Assembly (NCBI GenBank): GCA_903877095.1
Contig: CAIRCP010000191.1
Span: 1-55,296 of the forward strand
Length of the DNA stretch: 55,296 nucleotides
Direction of reading: 5' to 3'
From: an uncultured Actinomycetes bacterium
Lineage (GTDB): Bacteria; Actinomycetota; Actinomycetes; Mycobacteriales; Mycobacteriaceae
Positions 47,618-55,296 of the stretch are shown here, piece by piece. The notes under the pieces are model-generated. The model did no database searches. It saw nothing but the letters and a program-made list of their open reading frames with translations, and had not been told where the DNA came from. Positions within the stretch are counted from its first letter, which is position 1, and every line of letters starts with the position of its first letter. The translations under genes and the position numbers were made by a program.

Positions 47618-48524
47618 GTTCCGCTCCGGATTCGTCTGCCTGATCGGCCGGCCCAACACCGGCAAGTCCACGTTGACCAACGCCCTGGTGGGCAGCAAGG
47701 TGGCGATCACCTCCAGCCGGCCGCAGACCACCCGTCACACCATCCGCGGGATCGTGCACCGCGACGACTTCCAGATCGTGCTCGTCGACACTCCCGGCCT
47801 GCACCGGCCGCGAACCCTGCTCGGCAAGCGGCTCAACGACCTGGTCCGCGAGACCTATTCCGATGTCGACGTGATCGGGTTGTGCATCCCCGCCGACGAG
47901 GAGATCGGGCCGGGGGACCGCTGGATCTACGAGCAGATCCGCGAGGGTGCGGCGCGGACCACGCTGATCGTGATCGTCACCAAGATCGACAAAGTGGCCC
48001 GCGATCGGGTCGCGGCGCAGTTGATCTCGGTCAACGAACTCGTCGGCGAACACGCCGCGGCCATCGTTCCGGTGTCGGCCACCACCGGCGAGCAGGTCGA
48101 CGTGCTCATCGGCGTGCTGGTCGATCAGATGTCCCCGGGGCCGGCCTATTACCCGGACGGCGAACTGACCGACGAGCCCGAAGAGACTCTGATGGCCGAG
48201 CTGATCCGGGAAGCCGCACTGGAGGGGGTGCGCGACGAGTTGCCGCACTCGCTGGCCGTGGTGATCGACGAGGTAAGCCGGCGGGAGGACCGCTCGGCTG
48301 AGCAGGGAGACCTCATCGATGTGCACGCCATCCTCTACGTCGAGCGTGACAGCCAGAAGGGCATCGTCATCGGCCACCGGGGAGCCCGGCTCAAGGAGGT
48401 CGGCACCACGGCCCGGCGCCAGATCGAGAAGCTGCTGGGCACCAAGGTCTATCTCGACCTGCGGGTCAAGGTCGCCAAGAACTGGCAGCAGGATCCCAAA
48501 CAGCTGGGTCGGCTCGGTTTCTAA
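47610..48524 (+). CDS. era: GTPase Era
   Basis: This 304-residue ribosome-assembly GTPase has G1 GRPNTGKS, G3 DTPG and G4 TKID plus a C-terminal KH RNA-binding domain ([15 protein letters not shown]). It binds the 3' end of 16S rRNA, in line with ybeY next door. GTG 47610 (reading TEFRSGF) is preferred, with AGGATGG upstream; ATG 47601 is three codons earlier. Its stop shares one base with the next ATG (TAATG). Confidence 0.94.
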   Translation: MTEFRSGFVCLIGRPNTGKSTLTNALVGSKVAITSSRPQTTRHTIRGIVHRDDFQIVLVDTPGLHRPRTLLGKRLNDLVRETYSDVDVIGLCIPADEEIGPGDRWIYEQIREGAARTTLIVIVTKIDKVARDRVAAQLISVNELVGEHAAAIVPVSATTGEQVDVLIGVLVDQMSPGPAYYPDGELTDEPEETLMAELIREAALEGVRDELPHSLAVVIDEVSRREDRSAEQGDLIDVHAILYVERDSQKGIVIGHRGARLKEVGTTARRQIEKLLGTKVYLDLRVKVAKNWQQDPKQLGRLGF

Positions 48525-49324
48525 TGACCTCGCCCGGTACCGCTGCGAGTCGGCCGAGAGTCACGCCGTCGGTACGGCTGGGCGTTCTGCTTCTTCTGGG
48601 CTATCTCGCGGTTTTTTTCGCCACCTGGACGATCAACGGAGTTGATTACACCCGGATCGGCGAAAGCGTCGAGACGACCAAGCTCTGGTACGCACTTCCC
48701 ACCCTGTTCGGATGCGTATTCCTGGTGGGTGCGATCACCGTCCTCGGGTGGTGGCGGATCGTCCTGTTCGATCACGTGAAGTCCGGCCCCGGGTGGGTGT
48801 GGGTCCTCCCCGTCGTGATGGGCGTCGTCATCCTCATCAACTTCCTGGGCATTCCCGCTGCCGGGCTGTCGCCCGATCTGCTCCTGTGGTCGTTGCTGGG
48901 CGCGATCGGAGTGGGGTTCGGCGAAGAGGTGGCGACCCGGGGAAGCATGATCGTGGGGCTGCGAAGCAGGTTCACCGAAGGCAAGGTCTGGCTGTTCAGC
49001 ACAGTGGTGTTTTCGGCGCTGCACGTGCCGAACGTCGCGTTCGGGCTGCCGATGTCTGCGGTGCCCGTCCAGGTGGCATTGACGTTCATCATCGGCAGCG
49101 GCTTCTACGCCATCCGGCGGGTATCCGGAACCTTGGTTCTGCCGATCGTTCTGCACGGGCTCTGGGACAGTGCGCTGTTCTTGAACGTCACCACCGGAGG
49201 CGTGCCGTCGAATCTTCAGTTCCTGGTGTATCCGGTGGCGATGGTGTGTGCCGCTGCTGTGCTGGTGAAGAACTGGAAGATCCGGCTACCGGCGCGTGCC
49301 GGCGACGATGTCGATCCCCGGTGA
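48524..49324 (+). CDS. CPBP-family intramembrane metalloprotease
   Basis: This 266-residue polytopic membrane protein has about eight helices and the CPBP/CAAX-protease motifs: GEEVATRG (EExxxR), FSALH (FxxxH) and HGLWD. It has the residues expected of an active glutamate-type intramembrane protease. Family members process prenylated proteins or give bacteriocin immunity; the role here is unknown. It is coupled to era by a one-base overlap, in the place where M. tuberculosis has amiA2, so it is an accessory exchange. Confidence 0.82.
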   Translation: MTSPGTAASRPRVTPSVRLGVLLLLGYLAVFFATWTINGVDYTRIGESVETTKLWYALPTLFGCVFLVGAITVLGWWRIVLFDHVKSGPGWVWVLPVVMGVVILINFLGIPAAGLSPDLLLWSLLGAIGVGFGEEVATRGSMIVGLRSRFTEGKVWLFSTVVFSALHVPNVAFGLPMSAVPVQVALTFIIGSGFYAIRRVSGTLVLPIVLHGLWDSALFLNVTTGGVPSNLQFLVYPVAMVCAAAVLVKNWKIRLPARAGDDVDPR

Positions 49325-49336
49325 CAGACTGGTCCG

Positions 49337-50158
49337 ATGCGGCTGTATCGGGATCGGGCGGTCGTGCTGCGCCAGCACAAGCTCGGCGAAGCCGACCGCA
49401 TCGTCACCATGCTGACCCATGACCACGGCCTGGTCCGCGCCGTCGCCAAGGGGGTTCGCCGGACCCGAAGCAAGTTCGGCTCCCGGCTGGAGCCGTTCGC
49501 CCACATCGACGTCCAGTTGTATCCCGGACGCAACCTCGACATCGTCACCCAGGTGGTGTCGATCGACGCCTTCGCCACCGACATCGTCTGCGACTACGGC
49601 CGCTACACCTGCGCGTGTGCGGTGCTGGAGACCGCCGAGCGGCTGGCCGGTGAGGAGCACGCCCCGGCTCCCGCGCTGCAACGGCTGACCGTGGGTGCGC
49701 TGCGTGCGGTCGCCGACGGCACCCGTCCCCGTGAGCTGGTGCTCGATGCCTACCTGCTGAGGGCCATGGGCATCGCCGGCTGGGCGCCGTCGCTGACTGA
49801 GTGCGCCCGCTGCGCGGCGCCCGGCCCGCACCGCGCTTTCCACATCGCCGCCGGTGGGAGCGTGTGCATGCATTGCCGGCCGTCGGGTTCGGCCACCCCG
49901 CCGCAGGGCGTCCTGGATCTGATGGCGGCGCTCTACGAGGGGGATTGGATCCTCGCCGAAGGTTCCTCCGCGGCGCACCGGACCCAGGCCAGCGGACTGG
50001 TGGCTGCGCACTTGCAGTGGCATCTGGAACGTCAGCTCCGGACCCTGCCGCTGGTCGAGCGCGGACACTCCCAGCCCGCTGGCCATTCCGTAGCGAACGT
50101 CAGGCAGGATGTCCTCCATGGCGATGGACCGGGTGGCCAGCTCCTGGCGGGGGGGTGA
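49337..50158 (+). CDS. recO: DNA repair protein RecO
   Basis: This 273-residue recombination mediator has an N-terminal OB fold ([20 protein letters not shown]) and a CxxC...CxxC zinc site (CARC, CMHC). It loads RecA on gaps together with RecR. It overlaps uppS by 41 bp. A CAGACT hexamer 6 nt before the ATG could be a weak leaderless-type -10. Confidence 0.93.
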   Translation: MRLYRDRAVVLRQHKLGEADRIVTMLTHDHGLVRAVAKGVRRTRSKFGSRLEPFAHIDVQLYPGRNLDIVTQVVSIDAFATDIVCDYGRYTCACAVLETAERLAGEEHAPAPALQRLTVGALRAVADGTRPRELVLDAYLLRAMGIAGWAPSLTECARCAAPGPHRAFHIAAGGSVCMHCRPSGSATPPQGVLDLMAALYEGDWILAEGSSAAHRTQASGLVAAHLQWHLERQLRTLPLVERGHSQPAGHSVANVRQDVLHGDGPGGQLLAGG

Positions 50159-51032
50159 GCGCAGGCGGAGGGAACAGTTTCCGCAACTGCCCCCCGCGCC
50201 CGCCGACTACCCGATCTTCCCCGACACGTCCACCTGGCCGGTGGTGTTCCCGCACTTGCCCGCGCCGCCCGGTGGAGGCCCGCGCCGGCCTCCGCAACAC
50301 CCTTCAAAGGCCGCTCCGCCCGCGATCCCGGCCGATCAGTTGCCCAAGCACGTCGCGGTCGTCATGGACGGCAACGGCCGCTGGGCCACCCAGCGTGGGC
50401 TGAGCCGCACCGAGGGCCACAAGATGGGTGAGGCGGTCCTGATCGACGTCACCTGCGGGGCAATCGAACTCGGGATCAAGCACTTGTCGGTGTACGCGTT
50501 TTCCACCGAGAACTGGCGGCGCAGCGCCGACGAAGTGCGCTTCCTCATGGGGTTCAACCGAGAAGTGGTCCGCCGCCGGCGGGAGAACCTCGACATCATG
50601 GGCGTGAAGATGCGCTGGGTGGGATCGCGGGCCCGGATGTGGCGCAGCGTCATGAAGGAGTTCGAGATCGCCGAGGCGATGACCGAGGCCAACGACGTGA
50701 TCACCGTCAACTACTGCGTGAACTACGGCGGGCGCGCCGAACTTGTCGAGGCGATGCGCAGCATCGCCCGCGAAGCCGCGGCCGGGCGCATCGACCCCGA
50801 ACGCATCGGCGAGTCGACCATCACCGAGCACCTGCACCGCCCCGACATCCCCGACGTCGACCTGTTCATCCGCACCTCGGGGGAGCAGCGGTCGAGCAAT
50901 TTCATGCTGTGGCAGGCGGCCTACGCCGAATACGTCTTCCAGGACAAGCTGTGGCCGGACTACGACCGCCGTGACCTGTGGGCCGCCTGCGAGGAGTACG
51001 TCAATCGCAACCGGCGCTTCGGCCGGGCCTGA
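50118..51032 (+). CDS. uppS: Decaprenyl diphosphate synthase (cis-prenyltransferase)
   Basis: This 304-residue cis-prenyltransferase has the catalytic [18 protein letters not shown] and [11 protein letters not shown] motifs. The mycobacterial enzyme (Rv2361c) makes decaprenyl diphosphate, the lipid carrier for peptidoglycan and arabinogalactan. The Pro-rich N-terminal extension (about 65 residues) is typical of the mycobacterial form. Three ATGs (50109, 50118, 50124) lie together inside recO; 50118 is a compromise. Confidence 0.94.
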   Translation: MAMDRVASSWRGGERRRREQFPQLPPAPADYPIFPDTSTWPVVFPHLPAPPGGGPRRPPQHPSKAAPPAIPADQLPKHVAVVMDGNGRWATQRGLSRTEGHKMGEAVLIDVTCGAIELGIKHLSVYAFSTENWRRSADEVRFLMGFNREVVRRRRENLDIMGVKMRWVGSRARMWRSVMKEFEIAEAMTEANDVITVNYCVNYGGRAELVEAMRSIAREAAAGRIDPERIGESTITEHLHRPDIPDVDLFIRTSGEQRSSNFMLWQAAYAEYVFQDKLWPDYDRRDLWAACEEYVNRNRRFGRA

Positions 51033-51041
51033 CGTTCGGTC

Positions 51042-51413
51042 ATGACGCTTGCCGACGTCCTTGCGCAGGTGCTCGCCGTTCAGGTCGAGGATGATGGCGC
51101 GCTGACCGTCCGGCACGACGACACAGTGGCGTCGTTGCGCGAGGTGACCATCGCCGAGGGCCTGGACATGCTCTCGCTCACCCAGGTGCTCGCCTGGGAT
51201 CTGCCGGCCACCGGCGAGTTGCGCAAAAACGTTGCTGCGCATGCTAATACGACGATGCTGGGGACCGTCATGCTGGCCGAGCAGTCCGGCGAACGCGCCG
51301 ATGTGTTGCTGCGCTACAACTTTCCCGTCGGCGGACTGACCGACGGGGCCGTGCAGACGCTGGTGCTGATGGTGCTGTCCGGCGGGGCGGATGTGCGTCG
51401 CGCAATAACCTGA
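51042..51413 (+). CDS. Conserved hypothetical protein (Rv2360c-like position)
   Basis: This is a 123-residue soluble protein with no motif I recognise. It alternates hydrophobic and acidic segments and ends LRYNFPVGGLTDGAVQTLVL, a pattern reminiscent of YbjN-like or secretion-chaperone folds, but this is weak. It lies 9 bp after uppS, so it is probably in the same transcript, and a small hypothetical gene occupies this place in M. tuberculosis. Confidence 0.65.
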   Translation: MTLADVLAQVLAVQVEDDGALTVRHDDTVASLREVTIAEGLDMLSLTQVLAWDLPATGELRKNVAAHANTTMLGTVMLAEQSGERADVLLRYNFPVGGLTDGAVQTLVLMVLSGGADVRRAIT

Positions 51414-51433
51414 CCCCGCCGACTCTGCGCGTG

Positions 51434-51461
51434 GATCGCGGTTTCCGCCGGGAGCGCGATC
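51434..51461. terminator. Possible hairpin between the hypothetical gene and zur
   Basis: GATCGCG and CGCGATC form a 7-bp stem with a 14-nt loop between two convergent genes. The support is modest. Confidence 0.3.
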
Positions 51462-51482
51462 TGTACGCAGTGTCGATGATGC

Positions 51483-51902
51483 TCAGCCGCGGCACTCCGC
51501 GCAGGTCCCGAACAATTCGATCGTATGGCTGACGTTGGAAAAGCCGTGCGCCGCAGCTACTTCGGCGGCCCAGGCCTCCACCTCGCGCCCGCTGACCTCG
51601 ATCGCCGAACCGCAGTCGCGGCAGACCAGATGGTGATGGTGATGAGGCGCCGCGCAGCGCCGGTAGACCGACTCCCCGGTGTCGGTGCGCACCATGTCGA
51701 CCAGGTCCGCGGCAGCCAGCGTCTGCAGCGTGCGGTAGACGGTGGTCAGGCCGATGTTGTCGCCCCGGCGGCGCAGTTCGTCGTGCAATTCCTGGGCGGA
51801 GCGGAACTCCTCGACGGTGTCGAGCAGCGCGATGAGCGCTCCGCGCTGACGGGTGGCCCGAACGCCTGCGCCTGTCGAGCGCTGATCGCCGCCGGAATCC
51901 AT
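51483..51902 (-). CDS. zur: Zinc uptake regulator (Fur family)
   Basis: This 139-residue Fur-family repressor has the DNA-binding helix GLTTVYRTLQTL, a histidine-rich metal region (APHHHHHLVCRDCGS) and two CxxC pairs (CRDC, CAEC) for structural zinc. It represses zinc uptake and alternative ribosomal proteins when zinc is plentiful. ATG 51902 gives the usual length with GGTGAA upstream; ATG 51914 is an alternative. In M. tuberculosis the gene is paired with smtB, which is absent here; glyS is divergent. Confidence 0.9.
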   Translation of the reverse strand: MDSGGDQRSTGAGVRATRQRGALIALLDTVEEFRSAQELHDELRRRGDNIGLTTVYRTLQTLAAADLVDMVRTDTGESVYRRCAAPHHHHHLVCRDCGSAIEVSGREVEAWAAEVAAAHGFSNVSHTIELFGTCAECRG

Positions 51903-51948
51903 TTCACCGACCATTACACGCGTCCGCATGCATGTCAAAGCTTTCGCC

Positions 51949-51954
51949 TACGCT
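51949..51954 (+). promoter_or_regulatory. glyS -10 element
   Basis: TACGCT (TANNNT) would give a leader of about 38 nt that contains the CAGGAG ribosome site at 51982-51987. Confidence 0.45.
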
Positions 51955-51998
51955 AAACCGGTTCGCGAGAGTTTCCCCCAGACAGGAGTCAAGACACC

Positions 51999-53393
51999 GT
52001 GGCGTCCGTCATCGAGTCCGTCGTCAACCTGGCCAAGCGCCGCGGCCTGGTCTACCAATCCGGCGAGATCTACGGCGGCACCAAATCGGCCTGGGACTAC
52101 GGCCCACTGGGCGTAGAGCTCAAGGAGAACATCAAGCGGCAGTGGTGGCAATCGGTCGTGACGTCGCGAGACGACGTCGTCGGCCTCGACAGCTCGATCA
52201 TCCTGCCCCGCGAGGTGTGGGTGGCCTCCGGCCATGTCGAGGTCTTCAACGATCCGCTGGTGGAGTGCCTGCAGTGCCATAAGCGGCACCGCCAGGACCA
52301 CATGCAGGAAGCGCACTTTGAAAAGAAGGGGGCAAAAGAGGGCGTCTCGTCTCCCGAATCGGTCCCGATGTCGGAGATCACCTGCCCGGACTGCGGGACC
52401 AAGGGTGAGTGGACCGAGCCGCGCGACTTCAACATGATGCTCAAGACTTACCTCGGCCCGATCGAGACCGAGGAGGGCCTGCACTACCTGCGCCCGGAGA
52501 CCGCCCAGGGCATCTTCGTCAACTTCGCCAACGTGGTCACCAGTTCCCGCAAGAAGCCGCCGTTCGGTATCGGCCAGATCGGCAAGAGCTTCCGCAACGA
52601 GATCACCCCGGGCAACTTCATTTTCCGCACCCGCGAGTTCGAGCAGATGGAGATGGAGTTCTTCGTCGAGCCCGACACCGCCCGGGAGTGGCATCAGTAC
52701 TGGATCGACACCCGGCTGCAGTGGTACGTCGACCTCGGAATCGACCGGGACAACCTGCGGCTCTACGAGCATCCCAAGGAGAAGCTGTCGCATTACTCCG
52801 ACGGCACCACCGACATCGAGTACAAGTTCGGCTTCCAGGGCAACCCGTGGGGCGAGTTGGAGGGCATTGCCAACCGGACCAACTTTGACCTGAGCACCCA
52901 CTCGAAGCACTCCGGTGTCGATTTGTCCTACTACGATCAGGCCGCCGATACCCGTTATGTCCCGTACGCGATCGAACCCGCAGCGGGCCTCACCCGTTCG
53001 TTCATGGCGTTCCTCGTCGACGCCTACACCGAGGACGAGGCACCCAACGCCAAGGGCGGCGTCGACAAGCGCACCGTGCTGCGCCTGGATCCCCGGCTGG
53101 CGCCGGTCAAGGCGGCGGTCCTGCCGCTGTCACGGCACGCCGACCTCAGTCCTAAGGCCCGCGACCTGGCGGCGCAGCTGCGGCGTAACTGGAACGTCGA
53201 GTTCGACGACGCCGGCGCCATCGGCCGCCGCTACCGGCGTCAGGACGAGATCGGCACGCCGTTCTGCGTGACGGTCGACTTCGACACCCTCGAAGACCAG
53301 GCAGTGACGGTCCGCGACCGGGATGCGATGACGCAGGAGCGGGTCGGGCTGGACGCCGTGGCTGGGTACCTGGCGGCGCGCCTGATCGGCTGA
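51999..53393 (+). CDS. glyS: Glycyl-tRNA synthetase
   Basis: This 464-residue class II synthetase of the single-chain (alpha2) type has N-terminal [14 protein letters not shown], motif 2 around [20 protein letters not shown] and motif 3 near [10 protein letters not shown], plus an anticodon-binding C-terminus. It charges tRNA-Gly. GTG 51999 follows a CAGGAG ribosome site at an 11-nt spacing. It is divergent from zur. Confidence 0.96.
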   Translation: MASVIESVVNLAKRRGLVYQSGEIYGGTKSAWDYGPLGVELKENIKRQWWQSVVTSRDDVVGLDSSIILPREVWVASGHVEVFNDPLVECLQCHKRHRQDHMQEAHFEKKGAKEGVSSPESVPMSEITCPDCGTKGEWTEPRDFNMMLKTYLGPIETEEGLHYLRPETAQGIFVNFANVVTSSRKKPPFGIGQIGKSFRNEITPGNFIFRTREFEQMEMEFFVEPDTAREWHQYWIDTRLQWYVDLGIDRDNLRLYEHPKEKLSHYSDGTTDIEYKFGFQGNPWGELEGIANRTNFDLSTHSKHSGVDLSYYDQAADTRYVPYAIEPAAGLTRSFMAFLVDAYTEDEAPNAKGGVDKRTVLRLDPRLAPVKAAVLPLSRHADLSPKARDLAAQLRRNWNVEFDDAGAIGRRYRRQDEIGTPFCVTVDFDTLEDQAVTVRDRDAMTQERVGLDAVAGYLAARLIG

Positions 53394-53528
53394 TCGCTGC
53401 CTCGGTCCGACAGGCCTCTGCGGGTGCCCAATGGCCCCAGGGTGTGTGGCCGACCGCGATAGAGTAGTTTCGCCGCCGGGCCTGGGCCGTTGGGGTGCCG
53501 GTTCGGATCTATCCGGGGGAGTGTGGCC

Positions 53529-55181
53529 ATGTCTGCCGTTTCATCACGTAGTGCCGGCCGTCCGGCGGTATCGTCGGCTCGGTTCGTGGGCCGGGTGGGC
53601 GCGCTGGCGGTAGCCCTGGGGGTGGGGTCGGCCGTCCTGGCGATGCCGTTTGCGTTCGCCGATCGGACGGGGTCGGGCGGTTCGACGGGGTCGGATAGTT
53701 CGACGGGGTCGGATAGTTTGTCATCGTCGTCGGGGCCGTCGTCGTCGTCGGGGCCGTCGTCGCCGTCGGTGCGAGGGCATCGGGGTGTGCCCGCGACTGG
53801 TGGGCGTTGGGCGTCCGGGGGCGGCGCTCTTCCGGCTGCAGCAGTCCGGTCCGGGTCGAATGCGGGCGAAACCCAGCCGGTGAGCCACCCGGTGCGGGGA
53901 CGGCAGGGTGGTGCCGAGGTGCGCTCCGGTGGTGCAGTGGTGGCCCCGCATGATGCCCAGCGGGTGGCGCCGCCCCCGGTTCCCGCGGGTGGGTTGGCGT
54001 CCCCGGCAGCGGGGGTGGCACCTGTGGTGGTCGCGAAAGTGGCTGTGCCGCAAGCCAAATTAGGAGTGTCAGCTGCTGTGGCACCGGCGCCGAGAGCGGC
54101 GGCGACCGCGACGCCGACCGCGGATCCGATCGGAGGCTTCGTCCGGATCTTCATCGGCAACGGCACTGCGGACCATCCGGATGCCGGTCTGCTGATCGGT
54201 AACGGCTTCTCCTGGACCGCCTTCACGTGCACCGCTGGGGTGGCCTGCCGGGGTGGGCAGGCGGGTCTGTTGTTCGGCAACGGCGGCAACGGGTGGAACG
54301 GCGGGGCGGGCGGGTCGGCGTTCTTCGTCGGCGACGGCGGTGCGGGCGGGGCCGGGATCGCCGCAGTGAACGCCGGCGTGGGCGGCAGCGGCGGTATGGG
54401 CGGGGTGTTGGGCGGCAACGGCGGTGCCGGTGGCGCGGGAGCGTCGCTGATCGGGACCGGTGGCACGGGCGGCAGGGGCGGCAGCGCAGGGTTCTTGTCG
54501 CTGTTCGGCGAGGCCGGCGCCGGAGGCGTCGGCGGCGCGGGCACCACGGTCGGGGGGAACGGCGGTGACGGCGGGGACTCGGGGGTGTTCGTCGGCGAGG
54601 GCGGCACCGGCGGGAACGGCGGGAACGGCGGGAACGGCGCGGCCGGTGCAGACGGGGACGACGGGGTGCTGCCGGGTGAGTCCGGCGGCAGCGGCGGCCG
54701 CGGCGTGGCCGGCGGTAACGGCGGCAGCGGCGGGTCCGGCAGCGTCATCGTCGGGCGCGGCGGAAAGGCCGGCAACGGCGGATCGGGCGGGTCAGGGGGG
54801 AACGGTGGTAACGGTGCGGCCGGCGCGGCAGGCGTGGCCCCGGGTGAATCCGGTGGTGCGGGCGGCAACGGCGGCAACGGCGGAGATGCCGCCCCCGGCG
54901 GGGTGGCCGGTCGGGCCGGCCAGGGTCGGTTCTTGTTCTTGATCTCCAGCGACGGCGCCGCCGGTGTCGACGGCACTGGCGGTGGTGGCGGGGGCAGGGG
55001 TGGTAACGCCGGGGCCGGTGGCGTGGGTGCGGCCGGCGCCCCCGGTGTCGACGGCAGCGTGGTTTCCCCGAACGGCACCCACGGCCAGGCCGGTGGCAAC
55101 GGCGGTGCCGGTGGTGTGGGCGGCACGGGCGGCAAGGGTTCCCCGGTCACTTCGACTAGGGCGTGTCCCGTAACCGTTTGA
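53529..55181 (+). CDS. Secreted PGRS-repeat protein, 3' end replaced by an IS
   Basis: The frame encodes 550 residues. It has a signal peptide (about 1-45, hydrophobic core GALAVALGVGSAVLA), a Ser/Gly/Pro-rich linker, and from about residue 200 a PGRS region of Gly-Gly-X repeats with GNGG motifs, opened by IFIGNGTADHPDAGLLIGNGFSW. There is no PE domain, so export should be by Sec rather than ESX. From about 55156 the sequence is IS end, and the last eight or so codons and the TGA at 55179 belong to it. The native C-terminus is therefore lost. A -10-like TAGAGT lies at 53460-53465 and GGGGGAG precedes the ATG. Confidence 0.75.
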   Translation: MSAVSSRSAGRPAVSSARFVGRVGALAVALGVGSAVLAMPFAFADRTGSGGSTGSDSSTGSDSLSSSSGPSSSSGPSSPSVRGHRGVPATGGRWASGGGALPAAAVRSGSNAGETQPVSHPVRGRQGGAEVRSGGAVVAPHDAQRVAPPPVPAGGLASPAAGVAPVVVAKVAVPQAKLGVSAAVAPAPRAAATATPTADPIGGFVRIFIGNGTADHPDAGLLIGNGFSWTAFTCTAGVACRGGQAGLLFGNGGNGWNGGAGGSAFFVGDGGAGGAGIAAVNAGVGGSGGMGGVLGGNGGAGGAGASLIGTGGTGGRGGSAGFLSLFGEAGAGGVGGAGTTVGGNGGDGGDSGVFVGEGGTGGNGGNGGNGAAGADGDDGVLPGESGGSGGRGVAGGNGGSGGSGSVIVGRGGKAGNGGSGGSGGNGGNGAAGAAGVAPGESGGAGGNGGNGGDAAPGGVAGRAGQGRFLFLISSDGAAGVDGTGGGGGGRGGNAGAGGVGAAGAPGVDGSVVSPNGTHGQAGGNGGAGGVGGTGGKGSPVTSTRACPVTV

Positions 55182-55296
55182 GCCAGAGGAAGATCGCATT
55201 GAGGACGACTCCGCCGCGGTAGTTGAGATTGTGTTTGTCATACCGGGTGGCGATGCCGCGCCATTGCTTGGTGCGTTGGAAGCTGCGTTCAACGAC
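55156..55296 (-). mobile_element. IS5-family insertion sequence, transposase-3' end (partial)
   Basis: The element begins next to CTAG at 55156-55159, with outer-to-inner end GGCGTGTCCCGTAACC, and continues past the window. It shares CTAGGGCGTGTC with the IS end at the left edge, in the same orientation. It interrupts the PGRS gene. Confidence 0.8.
55156..55296 (-). CDS. IS5-family transposase, C-terminal fragment
   Basis: Reading leftward from the window edge, 46 codons are open and end at TAG 55158-55156. They contain VERSFQRTKQWRGIATRYDK, the C-terminal DDE block of IS427-group IS5 transposases with the catalytic Glu in VERS. The stop codon is formed with the CTAG target bases, so the last residues depend on the insertion site. 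The N-terminal part lies outside the window. Confidence 0.8.
   Translation of the reverse strand, partial: VVERSFQRTKQWRGIATRYDKHNLNYRGGVVLNAIFLWLKRLRDTP

Noticed and set aside
53394..53528. Search for tRNA genes and other structured RNAs in gaps, including this one
   Set aside because: I saw no tRNA-like cloverleaf or riboswitch core in any intergenic space.
53529..55155. PE_PGRS family protein
   Set aside because: The N-terminus is a Sec signal peptide, and no PE domain of about 100 residues is present.

Overview
The window is high-GC mycobacterial chromosome. From memory, the order of the conserved genes follows the M. tuberculosis block from proA to glyS (about Rv2427c to Rv2357c). TANNNT -10 boxes a few bases before start codons, SirA/CysH sulfate assimilation, the gpgP-octT methylglucose-lipopolysaccharide pair, an MPT63-type protein and PGRS repeats all fit Mycobacteriaceae. 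The species cannot be told from this stretch. Compared with M. tuberculosis I do not see eis, the mbt mycobactin block, rpfD, amiA2, smtB or PE/PPE genes.

Layout. 1-138: end of an IS5-family element placed just before proA. 166-7087: proA, a MoxR/VWA pair, nadD-rsfS-gpgP-octT-degV. 7084-11973: dihydrodipicolinate-reductase-like gene, comEA-comEC-holA, rpsT. 12163-16661: ATP-grasp / alpha-E / transglutaminase trio (the first ending in polyglutamine), then a metallo-beta-lactamase-fold hydrolase carrying an in-frame 36-bp repeat. 16853-18909: two DUF2382 stress-type genes and a PemK-fold gene. 18987-25697: lepA, an lppR-like gene with a broken start, a lower-GC lactone-oxidase-type flavoprotein, a GH15 trehalase-type gene and two tiny membrane proteins. 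25735-29862: cysteine-rich leader peptide and the sulfate ABC transporter subI-cysT-cysW-cysA. 29868-33219: glycine-rich lipoprotein, MPT63-like protein, and a receptor kinase lacking key catalytic residues. 33380-36735 (minus): sirA-cysH-ferrochelatase with its own Cys-Cys leader peptide. 36923-40370: a compact cassette of adenylation enzyme, UroD/MtaA-like enzyme and carrier-thioesterase, overlapping hemW. 41664-53393: hrcA-dnaJ2-rsmE-phoH-ybeY-CBS protein-era-CPBP protease-recO-uppS, a small hypothetical gene, zur and glyS. 53529-55296: a secreted PGRS-repeat protein cut by a second IS end.

How the parts work together. The two sulfur operons (sulfate import; sulfate-to-sulfide reduction plus siroheme insertion) are about 10 kb apart, and each has a short upstream ORF with consecutive Cys codons. 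This suggests shared cysteine-responsive attenuation. The adenylation / UroD-like / carrier-thioesterase cassette is the strongest candidate for an undescribed pathway. It is divergent from sirA and runs into hemW.

A second theme is tandem repeats in or beside translation starts. A 30-bp unit multiplies the Shine-Dalgarno and ATG of cysA. A 17-bp unit makes a chain of six-codon mini-ORFs before the CBS-domain gene. Further coding repeats lie in the hydrolase, the polyQ protein, comEC and the kinase.
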